DNA of 64,000 nt. Source: Liolophura sinensis. Its lineage: Eukaryota; Mollusca; Polyplacophora; Chitonida; Chitonidae. Under the pieces are notes generated by a model, which did no database searches, was not told the origin of the DNA, and saw nothing but the letters and a program-made list of their open reading frames with translations. The position numbers and the translations under genes were made by a program. Location of the stretch: positions 57,574,237 to 57,638,236 of the forward strand of contig NC_088302.1 in assembly GCF_032854445.1 (NCBI RefSeq), written 5' to 3'. How positions within the stretch are numbered: the first letter of the stretch is position 1; every line of letters starts with the position of its first letter. Positions 22,201 to 30,100 of this stretch are shown in pieces.

Positions 22201-22847
22201 AAAGCAAGACAGGAACAAATGCTCAAATGGAAAAGTACTACTTTTCCGCCAGCACAGACACAGTGTGTTCCAATAGGACTCTATTCTGGTTCTGCAGTAC
22301 CTCTCCAGAACAACTAGAAGTGTGAAATCAATGTGCTCTGAGAAGGTCAAAAAATTCCGTTTCAAGACCAGACAATCTCTGCTATTCTGGAGGCAATTTT
22401 AAAACTGTTTGGAAAAATTACACTCTTCAATTCTAAAAGAATGTTCAAATTTGAGGTTAAAATATACAGTCTATTCTGATAATCATACATTGTTAAATGA
22501 TCACCCAGTCAATTACCTCTCAAGCTTCGGTCATCTTGTAAATCTTCGGGGAGACAAATCCCATAGTATGTGTGAGCAACATTTGAAACACCTTGAACAG
22601 GGGACTTGGACGTCACCAACGCGCTTTTCTTATCTGGACCGGCCGAAGAGCGATTTGGCTCTACTTCCGTGTTATCTGGAGGGAAATGGCTAGGATATCT
22701 TTCCTGATAAAGTTTCTTAGCTAATTTTTTAACGAACAGAAACTTTGTCGAATTTGTAATGGGACCAACGTCTTCACCGTAACTTCGCAAACGGCTGCGC
22801 AAAGCATCCACACTCATGCCTTTCAACTCTTGAACTATATTCTCCAT
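1062..22847 (-). CDS. ANKLE2: ANKLE2/LEM4 orthologue, 11 coding exons, about 1143 aa
   Basis: Ankyrin repeat and LEM domain protein 2. In known family members it acts at the ER/nuclear envelope in mitotic exit, promoting BAF dephosphorylation through PP2A and restraint of VRK1. Coding exons in transcript order: 22847-22517, 21826-21675, 21116-20940, 20688-20500, 18290-18168, 15959-15893, 13410-13232, 11946-11828, 8669-6888, 4204-4073, 1242-1062. All junctions are GT/AG and phases join without a break. Domains: LEM at residues 1-55 (GPITNSTKFLF), a conserved YYGIC segment, an ALRKLIEKG/NPRYLISSGD segment, ankyrin repeats (about 221-324), a VPLLRSDD/PVIGEPWSPES block, VPWAEYWQFL, and a C-terminal DVDPQQFPYIHRWK-like motif. 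Human ANKLE2 is shorter (about 938 aa); the excess is mainly repeat expansion in exon 9. The human N-terminal membrane segment is not seen. The start is the first ATG after an in-frame TGA near 22928. Confidence 0.96.
2828..2946 (+). mobile_element. SINE 3' fragment, 5' truncated
   Basis: Shares TTTCCCCCGGGCTCTGCCC, CCACCATAATGCTGGC and GGCGTAAAACACC with the full-length SINEs at 27058 and 63684, but lacks the tRNA-like head. It ends in an A-rich tail. Confidence 0.85.
3189..3217. repeat. (TCAA)n microsatellite
   Basis: About seven uninterrupted AATC/TCAA tetranucleotides. Confidence 0.9.
3228..3515. repeat. Degenerate repeat, about 3 units of roughly 125 bp
   Basis: CTATTTGTGGA(A/T)AA...ATTATCAATGCCTACA recurs near 3233, 3349 and 3479, with GCACTC(T/C)AATCAGGCA shared between the last two units. 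Confidence 0.75.
3752..3768. repeat. Poly-C tract (17 C)
   Basis: An uninterrupted C run inside ANKLE2 intron 10. Its length is probably uncertain in any assembly. Confidence 0.9.
4073..4204 (-). CDS. ANKLE2: ANKLE2 exon 10
   Basis: Encodes TEATKLDLDVLRALEDVPVD then PQQFPYIHRWKKLVMSF, the conserved C-terminal ANKLE2 motif. The first base completes a GGA codon with exon 9. Acceptor TTGTTGTAG; donor CAAAG/GTAATC; phase 2. Its acceptor and first roughly 30 bases are repeated upstream at 4205-4530. Confidence 0.94.
4205..4530. repeat. About 44 bp array seeded on ANKLE2 exon 10 acceptor
   Basis: About seven units abut the exon. On the minus strand each unit copies the acceptor region (TTGTTGTTGTAG in the best-preserved units) and the first roughly 30 exon bases (GCCACTAAGCTAGATTTGGA). 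The copies have diverged, and some have lost the AG. Confidence 0.88.
4690..6605. repeat. 37/73 bp compound minisatellite
   Basis: The short unit (37 bp) carries CTATTGTCACAGCATGACCT. The long unit adds about 36 bp (ACACCATCACCTGTAGCACT). Short and long units are interspersed through about 1.9 kb of ANKLE2 intron 9. I see no exon sequence in the unit. Confidence 0.94.
6606..6887. other. Single-copy part of ANKLE2 intron 9
   Basis: AT-rich, next to the exon 9 donor. Nothing recognisable. Confidence 0.5.
6888..8669 (-). CDS. ANKLE2: ANKLE2 exon 9: large low-complexity exon
   Basis: A 1782 nt exon for residues about 446-1039. It opens with KLAHDLKVPWAEYWQFLKAY, conserved in ANKLE2. The rest is acidic and serine-rich: a poly-Ser stretch near residues 560-586, a heptad repeat (SHNTQEM-like) at about 596-685, and a 12-residue repeat (VSDEGQVSGSSA-like) at about 921-997. 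These regions look disordered and have no counterpart I know in vertebrates. Acceptor CATTTCAG, donor CAAGG/GTAAGG, phase 2. Confidence 0.93.
7018..7245 (-). repeat. Coding 36 bp minisatellite (12-aa repeat, about 6 copies)
   Basis: In-frame tandem units inside ANKLE2 exon 9 encode VSDEGQVSGSSA and variants (VSDKSQVSGSSA). The units are nearly identical at the DNA level, so the expansion is recent or homogenised. It lies in a predicted disordered stretch. Confidence 0.95.
7954..8218 (-). repeat. Coding 21 bp minisatellite (heptad repeat, about 13 copies)
   Basis: In-frame 7-residue units such as SHNTQEM, AHNTQEM and SHNTQEL inside ANKLE2 exon 9, with one six-residue unit. The units are more diverged than the 36 bp array, so this one is older. 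They are polar, and no known domain is recognised. Confidence 0.95.
8682..9718. repeat. 63 bp minisatellite abutting ANKLE2 exon 9 acceptor
   Basis: The unit carries GTAATTACCATCATGTGACA and AGTATAAACATAGCAGCATA. The first three blocks form a higher-order unit of about 197 bp marked by ATTATAATGTGGTCATGG (near 8682, 8876 and 9075). The array begins about a dozen bases from the exon, so it supplies the sequence where the branch point of intron 8 should lie. Confidence 0.94.
9731..10002 (-). mobile_element. Full-length tRNA-derived SINE
   Basis: On the minus strand it starts GGGGCCTCCGTGGCTCAG (A-box TGGCTCAGTTGG) with a B-box-like GAGTTCAAGTCC, then a body with CCACCATAATGCTGGC and GGCGTAAAACACC, and an A/T-rich tail. 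It is flanked by the target-site duplication TTTTATAACA at 9721-9730 and 10003-10012. The type resembles tRNA-SINEs I associate with molluscs; I do not assign a family name. Confidence 0.93.
10013..11211. other. ANKLE2 intron 8, single-copy part
   Basis: AT-rich sequence with an 18-base poly-C run near 10785-10802. No exon or repeat is recognised. Confidence 0.55.
11212..11827. repeat. 39 bp array seeded on ANKLE2 exon 8 donor
   Basis: About 16 units. On the minus strand a unit reads GACAAGGGTATTGAGCAG then ACAGGCAG/GTGTGTGTGG. The true exon end is GACAAGGGCATTGAGAGG then ATAGGCAG/GTGTGT, so 22 of 26 exonic bases and the donor are repeated. The array is continuous with the exon. The first unit after the exon holds an in-frame TAG, so read-through would end quickly. 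Confidence 0.93.
11828..11946 (-). CDS. ANKLE2: ANKLE2 exon 8
   Basis: Residues about 407-445 plus two bases. Encodes ADTFHRHWVTPPSGSPDH and ends EDCDKGIERIGR across the junction, matching the conserved WKTPP...RGFERVGR segment. Acceptor ATATCAG, donor GGCAG/GTGTGT, phase 2. The last 26 exon bases and the donor are repeated through the array at 11212-11827. Confidence 0.92.
12138..12848. repeat. 40 bp minisatellite, about 17 copies
   Basis: The unit carries GTCAGTTGGATTGCTCCCCT and GTGAAACACTACATGTA. It lies in ANKLE2 intron 7. I see no exon sequence in the unit. Confidence 0.95.
12849..13231. other. ANKLE2 intron 7, single-copy part
   Basis: AT-rich; nothing recognised. Confidence 0.5.
13232..13410 (-). 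CDS. ANKLE2: ANKLE2 exon 7
   Basis: Residues about 347-406. Encodes DSCFVPLLRSDDNCSQPV, then IGEPWSPES and RAYAGPMSPAV, all conserved in ANKLE2. Acceptor TTGTTACAG; donor GTG/GTAACA. The acceptor and the first exon bases are the seed of the 46 bp array at 13411-13990. Confidence 0.93.
13411..13990. repeat. 46 bp array seeded on ANKLE2 exon 7 acceptor
   Basis: About 12 units abut the exon. On the minus strand the true junction is TTGTTACAG/ATTCGTGTTTTGTCC; units read TTGTGACAG/ACTTGTGTTTTGT, giving a row of decoy acceptors with a similar exonic flank. Some units have lost the AG context. Confidence 0.9.
13991..15084. other. ANKLE2 intron 6, non-array part
   Basis: Single-copy DNA with a small two-to-three copy duplication at about 14808-14900 (ACATACTGGCTATCCAAGA). 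An open minus-strand stretch near 14000-14140 does not match ANKLE2 and is not needed for the gene model. Confidence 0.5.
15085..15402 (+). mobile_element. Second SINE-like element
   Basis: Contains a B-box-like GGGTCGAGTC near 15112, CTTGGCGTTCAGCATGAAGG, ATAGTGCAATGACTGGTTGA and a 3' end AGCACGACGTTAAACACCAA followed by CACTCCCTCACTCACT. This pattern resembles a common molluscan SINE ending in (CACT)n. No target-site duplication was identified. Confidence 0.75.
15403..15892. other. ANKLE2 intron 6, single-copy part
   Basis: Nothing recognised between the SINE and exon 6. Confidence 0.5.
15893..15959 (-). CDS. ANKLE2: ANKLE2 exon 6 (67 nt)
   Basis: A small exon of 22 codons plus one base encoding VVCSRCSSPCKSLSERIQSL. 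It fits the conserved step between the last ankyrin unit and the VPLLR block (human: an ICERS...LKERI segment). Acceptor TTGTTGCAG, donor GAAG/GTGAGT; the phase 1 end joins exon 7 as a GAT codon. Confidence 0.88.
16020..16365. repeat. Short-period CTGTACC(C/T) repeat
   Basis: Degenerate units of about 6-18 bp based on CCTGTACCCAGTAC, in ANKLE2 intron 5. Confidence 0.9.
16366..16862. repeat. 60 bp minisatellite, about 8 copies
   Basis: The unit carries GACAGATAAGACAGCATACC and GTACATGTGTAAGCCTATAC. It directly follows the CTGTACC repeat and precedes the 36 bp array, forming a run of three arrays. Confidence 0.94.
16870..17296. repeat. 36 bp minisatellite, about 12 copies
   Basis: The unit is GAGGCACTGACTGACACAGA plus CAGCAAACCTGTACAT, with a CTCTACATAAGG variant. 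It ends where the duplicated block at 17301 begins. Confidence 0.93.
17301..17815. repeat. Duplicated block, copy 1 (with short 39 bp array)
   Basis: CTCTTTAAAAACTTTGTTGT through GGGCTGGATTAGGCCCTGAC is near-identical to 19621-20005, at an offset of about 2320 bp. It runs into about three 39 bp units (TGTGAAGCACATGTAGATGT). It lies in intron 5, while copy 2 lies in intron 4. Confidence 0.95.
17816..18167. other. ANKLE2 intron 5 next to exon 5
   Basis: Single-copy sequence; nothing recognised. Confidence 0.5.
18168..18290 (-). CDS. ANKLE2: ANKLE2 exon 5: ankyrin repeat
   Basis: Residues about 284-324. Encodes FCESPLHFACKFGYAEVV then HPSTDRKRVNKHGETPSQ, a canonical ankyrin unit (SPLHFACKFG). 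Acceptor TCTAG, donor CAG/GTGAGA, phase 0. It is bracketed by two copies of a duplicated block, 17301-17815 and 19621-20450. Confidence 0.95.
18668..19310. repeat. 39 bp minisatellite, about 16 copies
   Basis: The unit carries TGTGAAGCACATGTAGATGT and ACGTATGCACTGAACTACC. It has the same monomer as at 17690 and 20005. It lies in ANKLE2 intron 4. Confidence 0.95.
19621..20450. repeat. Duplicated block, copy 2, with 39 bp array (about 11 copies)
   Basis: Bases 19621-20005 repeat 17301-17690 almost perfectly, including the T-rich GTTTTTGTTTTGTTTTTGTT stretch. The 39 bp array follows at 20005-20450, longer than in copy 1. Confidence 0.95.
20500..20688 (-). CDS. ANKLE2: ANKLE2 exon 4: ankyrin repeat
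   Basis: Residues about 221-283. Encodes EGFRYNALHVAAKSNQP, an ankyrin helix-turn-helix start (ALHVAA), and ends with TDLYLNMPDKG. Acceptor TATTTTAG, donor GGG/GTGGGT, phase 0 at both ends. The array at 20005-20450 starts about 50 bp into the following intron. Confidence 0.95.
20940..21116 (-). CDS. ANKLE2: ANKLE2 exon 3
   Basis: Residues about 162-220. Encodes ALRKLIEKGDEESFRETVW followed by TNPRYLISSGDTPVILQ, a highly recognisable ANKLE2 block just before the ankyrin repeats. The acceptor is TGTTGTAG, the donor CAG/GTAAGT, and both ends are phase 0. Confidence 0.95.
21117..21674. other. ANKLE2 intron 2
   Basis: Single-copy sequence without recognisable features. Short open frames here are chance. 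Confidence 0.5.
21675..21826 (-). CDS. ANKLE2: ANKLE2 exon 2
   Basis: Residues about 111-161. The first two bases complete a GAT codon with exon 1. The product DAQLVFTDKTAALKAVKAYK then GSRFKTFKSLSEAEKFSH matches the conserved KGSRFKAF-type RNase-H-like/caulimovirus-like segment of ANKLE2. Acceptor is CAG before 21826; donor GTAAG is at 21674; phase 0. Confidence 0.93.
21827..22516. other. ANKLE2 intron 1
   Basis: Single-copy AT-rich sequence; nothing recognised. Confidence 0.5.
22517..22847 (-). CDS. ANKLE2: ANKLE2 exon 1: LEM domain
   Basis: Encodes residues 1-110 plus one base. Starts MENIVQELKGMSVDALRSRL, a LEM helix pair followed by GPITNSTKFLFVKKLAKKL, which is the BAF-binding LEM signature. 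It ends YYGICLPEDLQDDRSLR, with donor GTAATT and phase 1. The frame is open for a short way upstream but meets TGA near 22928, and no ATG lies between. A short upstream exon joined at an acceptor inside 22848-22927 cannot be excluded and could supply the missing N-terminal membrane segment. Confidence 0.93.
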
Positions 22848-23990
22848 GGTGCCAACCAAGGCAGCGTAATCACTTTTGCTTGAAAAACAGATACCGCGAT
22901 GTTTTGATTTCAAGCACGGGCATTTTCAACTCAAAATTCTGGGGTTTTAGCTTTTAAGTTCAACAACGTGTTGACAAACCGGAAGCTAGGGTCAGATTGA
23001 CAGTATTTGTCCTTCATAAACCTGTTTTTCATTGGATAATGGTCAAACCCAACTCCACAGTAATCCAATGACATCTGCCGTTACATGAGTTGACCTCTGT
23101 GCCCTGATGGAGCGTTTGTAAAAGCAGACAGCGATGTTGCTGATGCGAGTTACGGAGACGTCTTGGATGCGACTGATTGAGGTTTGATTTGACCAAACGA
23201 AGGAAGTAAAGTATGTAGTGCAAAAATATACGGCACACTTGTCTTGTTATGTTTGGATGCATGTTTTGCTAATTGATAGTAACATCCCGGTTCATTAAGT
23301 GAAGCCTGAAGGAAGATACGCCCACCAAAAACTGCATGTTTGCTGCATGATGAGTAGAAATGTATTGAGCTATGTGTAAAATGACATTCATAAACCCGTT
23401 TGTGCCATTTTTTTCAACATAAAAAATATCAGATGTATACGTTTGTCACCTTTGTATTTCTCAAAATATATTTGTGTAACATTCCAAAGTGACGAATGAC
23501 AGTTGCCACGATAATACAAGCTGTCGCCCCTGTCATTTGATGTGTAATCTACTGAAAACATCTTCAGCTGATTATATGTTATTTATTTTCAGATGACAAC
23601 TTATGTAAGAGACTTGTGCTTCACTTCTAACCACCTTGGCATATACTGACACACCACCCGATTCAGTGGAAATGGTTGTGGATGATTTTAACTTGGATCA
23701 CATAGAGCTTACTAGTAGCCTACATCAGCTTAGCTATCAGTAAATAACATGGAGTGATATCCTAATTTTGCATGACTTTCAAGTAAAAATAATATTTTCC
23801 TTTACTAAGTCACCCTGTCACCTTGCTTCTCCCACCCTTGCTGCTTGAAATTTCCTTTATAATCTTCCTAATATTTATAAAAACTAAGAAAAGTTCATGA
23901 AATTGTTCTCTACATTAAAGGTGCAGCGGGGTCTGGGTGCAGCAGTAGCTATCACACACCGTTCATATGTAAATTCTGCCACATTATATC
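22848..23990. promoter_or_regulatory. Head-to-head intergenic region, putative bidirectional promoter
   Basis: About 1.14 kb separates the ANKLE2 and VSP start codons, which point away from each other. The region must hold both 5' UTRs and both promoters unless further non-coding exons lie beyond. A TATAAAA at 23876-23882 lies about 110 bp before the VSP ATG. No tandem array occurs here, unlike most of the window. Promoter function is inferred. Confidence 0.5.
23876..23882 (+). promoter_or_regulatory. Possible TATA box upstream of VSP
   Basis: TATAAAA in AT-rich DNA about 110 bp before the VSP ATG. It could equally be chance. Confidence 0.25.
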
Positions 23991-24184
23991 ATGGATTATC
24001 AGAAATTCGACAATGATGCTGAGGAGGATGACGACTCAGCAAAGGAGACAACACAGGATGAAGTTCGTATCGAAGTTGAGGACATCAAAACTAATCAGCC
24101 TGAGTTCTTTGCTAAAGAGAAGAGACAAAATGCCACATACATAGATGATCCATCAGCTCTGCACCCTCCTAAAACTCGCTTAGA
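23991..24184 (+). CDS. VSP exon 1: acidic cytosolic N-terminus
   Basis: Residues 1-64 plus two bases. It begins [19 protein letters not shown] and is acidic, as expected of the variable cytosolic N-terminus. Donor A/GTAAGT, phase 2. An in-frame TAA at 23970-23972 precedes the ATG. Confidence 0.88.
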
Positions 24185-27100
24185 GTAAGTCAGTGTTTAT
24201 GCTGTATTGTACATTTTCATAAAGTTTAAGTAAATAAAGTATGATAAAAATTTAAAGAAATGGATCATACAATTGTAGTACTAAAGAGGAAAAAGGTTAC
24301 ATATACATATGTAAGTATCTGAACAGCAAATGGTATGTGTAGAACTGTGTGCAGGTACATGTAGCTCTGTGGCTGTTTGGTTCTACATAACTTTTTTTTT
24401 TCACATTACTCTCCCTGTAGAAATGTTCCATTGAGCATCTCGGATTATTTCCAGGGCTGTACAGAGGAAGGTCCAGTCGGTAGTTGAGCACATAGCATTT
24501 CGTCTAGCCACAGTTTTCCTGATTGTGTTAGACTTCATCCTGGTCATCATAGAACTTTCCATTGATCCATGTGATAATGGAAATGGAATGGAAGTTGTGT
24601 CACATATCATCATAACTTATTTCGTGATTGAGGTGTGTGCTCGGATTTTCTATAAAGGGTAAGTGCTTTGGTTTTTTATAGTGTGATGCTCATTTAGATT
24701 TCCCCTCATATGTAGGTAAGAATTGGTATGTGAAAACTCACTTTCAGATGAACATTTCTAAGCCTTAAAATTGTACAGTACTTTTGATGGCAACATTTTT
24801 GTTGGATAGGAAATTAGTCAAACTTCACAGAAAAGCCTAAAGGTGAATCAGCCAATCAGAGTCAAGCATAATGTGTCACTTATAAATGTTAAACTTAAGC
24901 GAAATGCAGAACTTGCTGGTTGACCCCTGTACTCTCAGAAAATACCTGTTTGAGTGAATGGTCAAATATCTGACAATAGATTCAATGTTCATTACATTGT
25001 GCATCACCTACTTGATTGTTTTTATCACCGTGGCGTACAGTGTGGGGGATGGGAATACAGCAATCAGATTATCTGTTCATAATCATTATCTTGTCAATAC
25101 ATCTCCGTCTACAGTCATGATTGTTTTTATCCCCCTGGCATACAATGCGGGAGAGGGGATTACAGCCATCAGGTTACCTGTCTGTAATCATTATCTTGTC
25201 AACACATCTCCCCCTACAGTTATGATCATTTTTATCCCCCTGACATACAATGCGAGGTAATCATTATCTTGTCCATCTGGCATACAATGTAGGGCTATGG
25301 GGGATACCATGGTCAGGTTATCTGTCTGTAATCATTATCTTGTTCCCCTGGCATACAATGCAGAGCTATGGGGGATACAATGGGCAGGTTATCTGTCTGT
25401 AATCATTATCTTGTTCCCCTAGCATACAATGCAGGGCTATGGGGGATACAATGGTCAGGTTATCTGTCTGTAATCATTATCTTGTTCCCCTGGCATACAA
25501 TGCAGGGCTTTGGGGGATACAATGGTCAGGTTATCTGTCTGTAATCATTATCTTGTCCCCCTGGCATACAATGCAGGGCTATGGGGGATACAATGGTCAG
25601 GTTATCTGTCTGTAATCATTATCTTGTTCGTCTGGCATACAAAGGTTATCTGTCTGTAACCATTATTTTGTCAATACATCTCCTCCTACAGTTGTGATTG
25701 TTTTCATCCCCCTGGCATACAGTGTGGGGGAGTGGGGATATAGCTGAGGTTACCTCTCTGTCATCATTATCTTGTCAATATATTATCTTACCAACACATT
25801 TCCCCCAAACTGTGTTTGTGTTTATCTTCCTGGCATACAGTGTAGTGGGAGGGGGATTCAGTGATGAGGTTACCTGTCTGTAATCATTATCTTGTCAACA
25901 CATGTCCCCCTAGAGTTGTGTCTGGTTTGCCCCCTGGTATGCAGTGCGGGGGAGCGGGATACAGTGATCAGGTTACCAGTCCGTAATCATTTTCTTGTCA
26001 ACATATCTCCCTTTGTAGTTGATTGTTTTTATCCCCCTGGCATACAGCAATCAGGTTACCTGTCAGTAATCATTATCTTAACAACACATGTCCCCCTACA
26101 GTTATGATTGCTTTCATCCCCCTGGAATACAGTGTGAAGGGGGATTGCAGGGATTAGGTTATCTGTCCGTAATCATTGCCTTGTCCCTCTGGCATACAAT
26201 GCAAGGGAGTGAAGAAACAGCGATCAGGTTATCTGTCTCTAATCATTATGTTGTCAACACATCTCCCCCTAAGGTTATGATTGCATTTTCACGAAACCTT
26301 GTAGACATGTGATATTTGGGCTGAACCGCATCAATTATTTCAAAAGTTATTGCCTTTAAACATAGAATGGGAAGGTGTAGATAGCAAATTCCTGCCAACA
26401 CATCTGCTACAACTGTATTTGGATTTTCATAATTAGACTCTAAGCTCATTATGCATGGTGTGTACAGGTGATCTGTAAGGGGTCCCCAGTATGGGATTCA
26501 CCATCATCTAAAGGTTCTATGTTGTGTTTGCGTTCTGTCTATTTTTTTTTTTTTTTTTTTCAAATTTTTTTCATAGATGCATTGAAAAAAAAAATTGTAT
26601 TTCACAATAGATTTCCTATTGCTGTTTTAGAGCTGACTTTTTCCGAAGTTGGATCGATGTTGTGGATATGGTGATCGTGCTCATATCATTTATCGTTGAA
26701 ATGGTGTTTGCTGGATTGTCAGGAATGAATCGCTGTAACAAAATCTCTTATGCCAAGTAAGTACTGCAACTCACACACATACATGTACAGCCTAGCTCTG
26801 TATGGTCATATGAGTGAAATAGTCATTATTTATTTTTGTTAAACATGAATCGAGTAAATAAATGATAATACGTTGTTATATTGTGCCCAGATGATATTTA
26901 TTTTTATAAGATCTGCTCCAGACAAAGTTTACTTAGTGTAGCATTGGAAGATGTGTCTCCACAGAAAAGGACACTGTGTGAGTGTTAGGTGAAAATAGGG
27001 GAAGACTTCTAGCCCTGAACATAAAACAGTCACTGGGAACACTTCTAACCTGACCACGGGGCCTCCGTGGCTCAGTCGGTTAAAGGGCTAGCGCAGCGTA

Positions 27101-30100
27101 ATGACCCAGGAGTCTCTCACCAATGCAGTCGCTGCTCATGCTGGCTTCCTCTCCGGCCGTACGTGAGAAGGTCTGTCAGTAACCTGCGGATGGTCGTGGG
27201 TTTCCCCCGGGCTCTGCCCGGTTTCCACCCACCATAATGCTGGCCGCCGTCGTATAAGTGAAATATTCTTTAGTACGGCGTAAAACACCAATCAAAAAAA
27301 AAAAAAAAAAAAATCTAACCTGACCATAAAACATTCACTGGGAACACTTCTAACCTGAACATAATATGGTCACTGGGAACACTTTTAACCTGAACATAAA
27401 ACAGTGCCTGGGAACACTTCTGACCTGAACATAAAATGGTTACTGGGAACACTTCTAACCTGAACATAAAATGGTCACTGGGAACACTTCTAACCTGAAC
27501 ATAAAACAGTCATTGGGAACACTTCTAACCTGAACATAAAACAGTGACTGGGAACACTTATATCCTGAACATAAAACAGTCACTGGGAACACTTCTAACC
27601 TGAACATAAAACAGTGACTGGGAACACTTCTAACCTGAACATAAACAGTCACTGGGAACACTTCTAACCTGAACATAAAATGGTCACTGGGAACACTTCT
27701 AACCTGAACATAAAATGGTCACTGGGAACACTTTTAACCTGAACATAAAACAGTCACTGGGAACACTTCCAACCTGCAAAAAAAATAATGAGTACTCTCG
27801 AATTTCAGATTGCTGGTGATTGGGCGAGCATTCCGGATTTTCCGCATCGTCAGAACAATGTACTTCTTATTTACACAAAAGAGACAGGTGGCTCAAGCAT
27901 CAAGGAAAATTGTGTCACAGAACAAACGTAGATATCAGAAGGATGGATTTGACCTTGACCTTTGTTATATTACAGGTGAGTTGTTGATAACTAAAGGAGA
28001 GTTTGATACTTGAACCTTAACAAAATGACTGTTCTTCCAGTAAACCTGTTTTATATACTCTGATGTGGAAAACCAGATACAGAAATGAGTATAATCTTGT
28101 GCCATTGTTTACTTGTTTGGGGTGAATGTAGGCTGCATGAACTACTAATTCAGGACGTGTTGTTTACCCTAAGTGACCTCAAATTTCGCCCACAAAAGTG
28201 CATTTTTGTAGGCTAATAAAGGTAACAAAATATTGTTATTAGAGCTGAAACTTACAATTGTCAAGTAGGATATTATCCTTTGTTCAAAAGAAACCCCAAA
28301 ACATCTTTTTAAACTCAATAGAACTCTCAGAATCAGGAAAAATGGGTAAGTTAGTCAAACTTATGGTCATTTAGGGTAATTGCATTTGAAGTTGCCATTT
28401 TTTGTCTCTAGCAGTACAGTACAGGGAGGTATACTCTATTTGAGGAATACGTCAGAATATCTGTACCTTCTTTCATTTTGTTCATGGATTTCATGGGAAT
28501 TTTATCTCCGTAGTTTCTTGGAATGTTCTCCTTGCCTTTGCCTGATGTTAATCATCTCTAGGTTTTATATGTATCCATTCTGTTAACTTTTTGATGCAGT
28601 ATACAACTGAAATGCCAAGATTTCTATTGTCATTGTCAAGTTAACCTACATGTGTTTATACAAAGATTGATAAATCTATCTTGATATATGCCTGACCTCA
28701 GTTTGAGGTTGATCTGAGCTGTCTGAGAGATTGTGGCCTGTCTGATTTGATGTGGCCAATTCTCTTTGTAACTGATCCCTAACCTTACTCACCATGTTCC
28801 TAATATTTGATGTGGCTCTTTGTGTTTGTTCTAATCTCACCTAATCTGTTTTCTAGAGCGGGTTATAGCCATGTCCTTTCCATCTAAAGGCCTCATGGCA
28901 ATGTACAGGAACCCAATCAGGGTAAGTTACAGTTGATCTCTATGCACACTTGTACATCATGGGTGTTTTACCCCATACTTGATTTGAAGAAACCCTGGCC
29001 AGAGTGTGTGACATGTGAGTACCCTGTTGTTACAGGTGGTATGACAGGATATGTATAAATATTACACAGTAGTAAGCCGTGTGGCCATTTGTCGAAGTCC
29101 TCTTGTCTTTTACCAATCTGGTCTGTGTGCATATCTCTACATCGTATATGGGAAGGCTGGTCAGTAACTTGCCATAATAATTGACTACCATCATATATGT
29201 GAAATATTCTGAAGTGTGACATTAAAGAGTGGATAAATACATTGTGTACATGTAAGTATGTTGATGCCCACCTTTATACGGTCTCCTTTGTTATGGACAA
29301 TGTTTGACATTTGTTTCCCTTCACAGGAAGTGGCTTTTTCTGTATTGTTATGGACAGTGTGTAAGGTTTGTTTGTCCCAATCAGGAGGTGGCTAGGTCTG
29401 TATTGTTATGGACAATGTGTATGGTTCGTTTCCCCCATGTAGGAGGTGGCTAGGTCTGTATTGTTATGGACAATGTGGAAGGTTTGTTTGTCCCAATCAG
29501 GAGGTGGCTATGTCTGTATTGTTATGGACAATGTGTAAGGTTTGTTTGTCCCAATCAGGAGGTGGCTATGTCTGTATTGTTATGGACAGTGTGTAAGGTT
29601 TGTTTGTCCCAATCAGGAGGTGGCTATGTCTGTATTGTTATGGACAATGTGTATGGTTCGTTTCCCTGTACAGGAGGTGGCTATATCTGTATTGTTATGG
29701 ACAGTGTGTAAGGTTTGTTTGTCCCAGTCAGGAGGTGGCTATGTCTGTAGTGTTATGGACAATGTGGAAGGTTTGTTTGTCCCAATCAGGAGGTGGCTAG
29801 GTCTGTATTGTTATGGACAATGTGGAAGGTTTGTTTGTCCCAGTCAGGAGGTGGCTAGGTCTGTATTGTTATGGACAATGTGTAAGGTTTGTTTGTCCCA
29901 GTCAGGAGGTGGCTATGTCTGTATTGTTATGGACAATGTGTAAGGTTTGTTTGTCCCAGTCAGGAGGTGGCTATGTCTGTATTGTTATGGACAATGTGTA
30001 AGGTTTGTTTCCCTTTAAAGGAGGCGGCTATGTCTGTATTGTTATGGACAATGTGTACGGTTTGTTTCCCTGTACAGGAGTTGGCTATGACATTTGTTTC

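Noticed and set aside
24958-25260. Hydrophobic open frame in VSP intron 2
   Set aside because: It is built from the intronic compound repeat (TATCTTGTCAATACATCTCC and CTGGCATACAATGC). The S1-S4 segments are fully accounted for by other exons.
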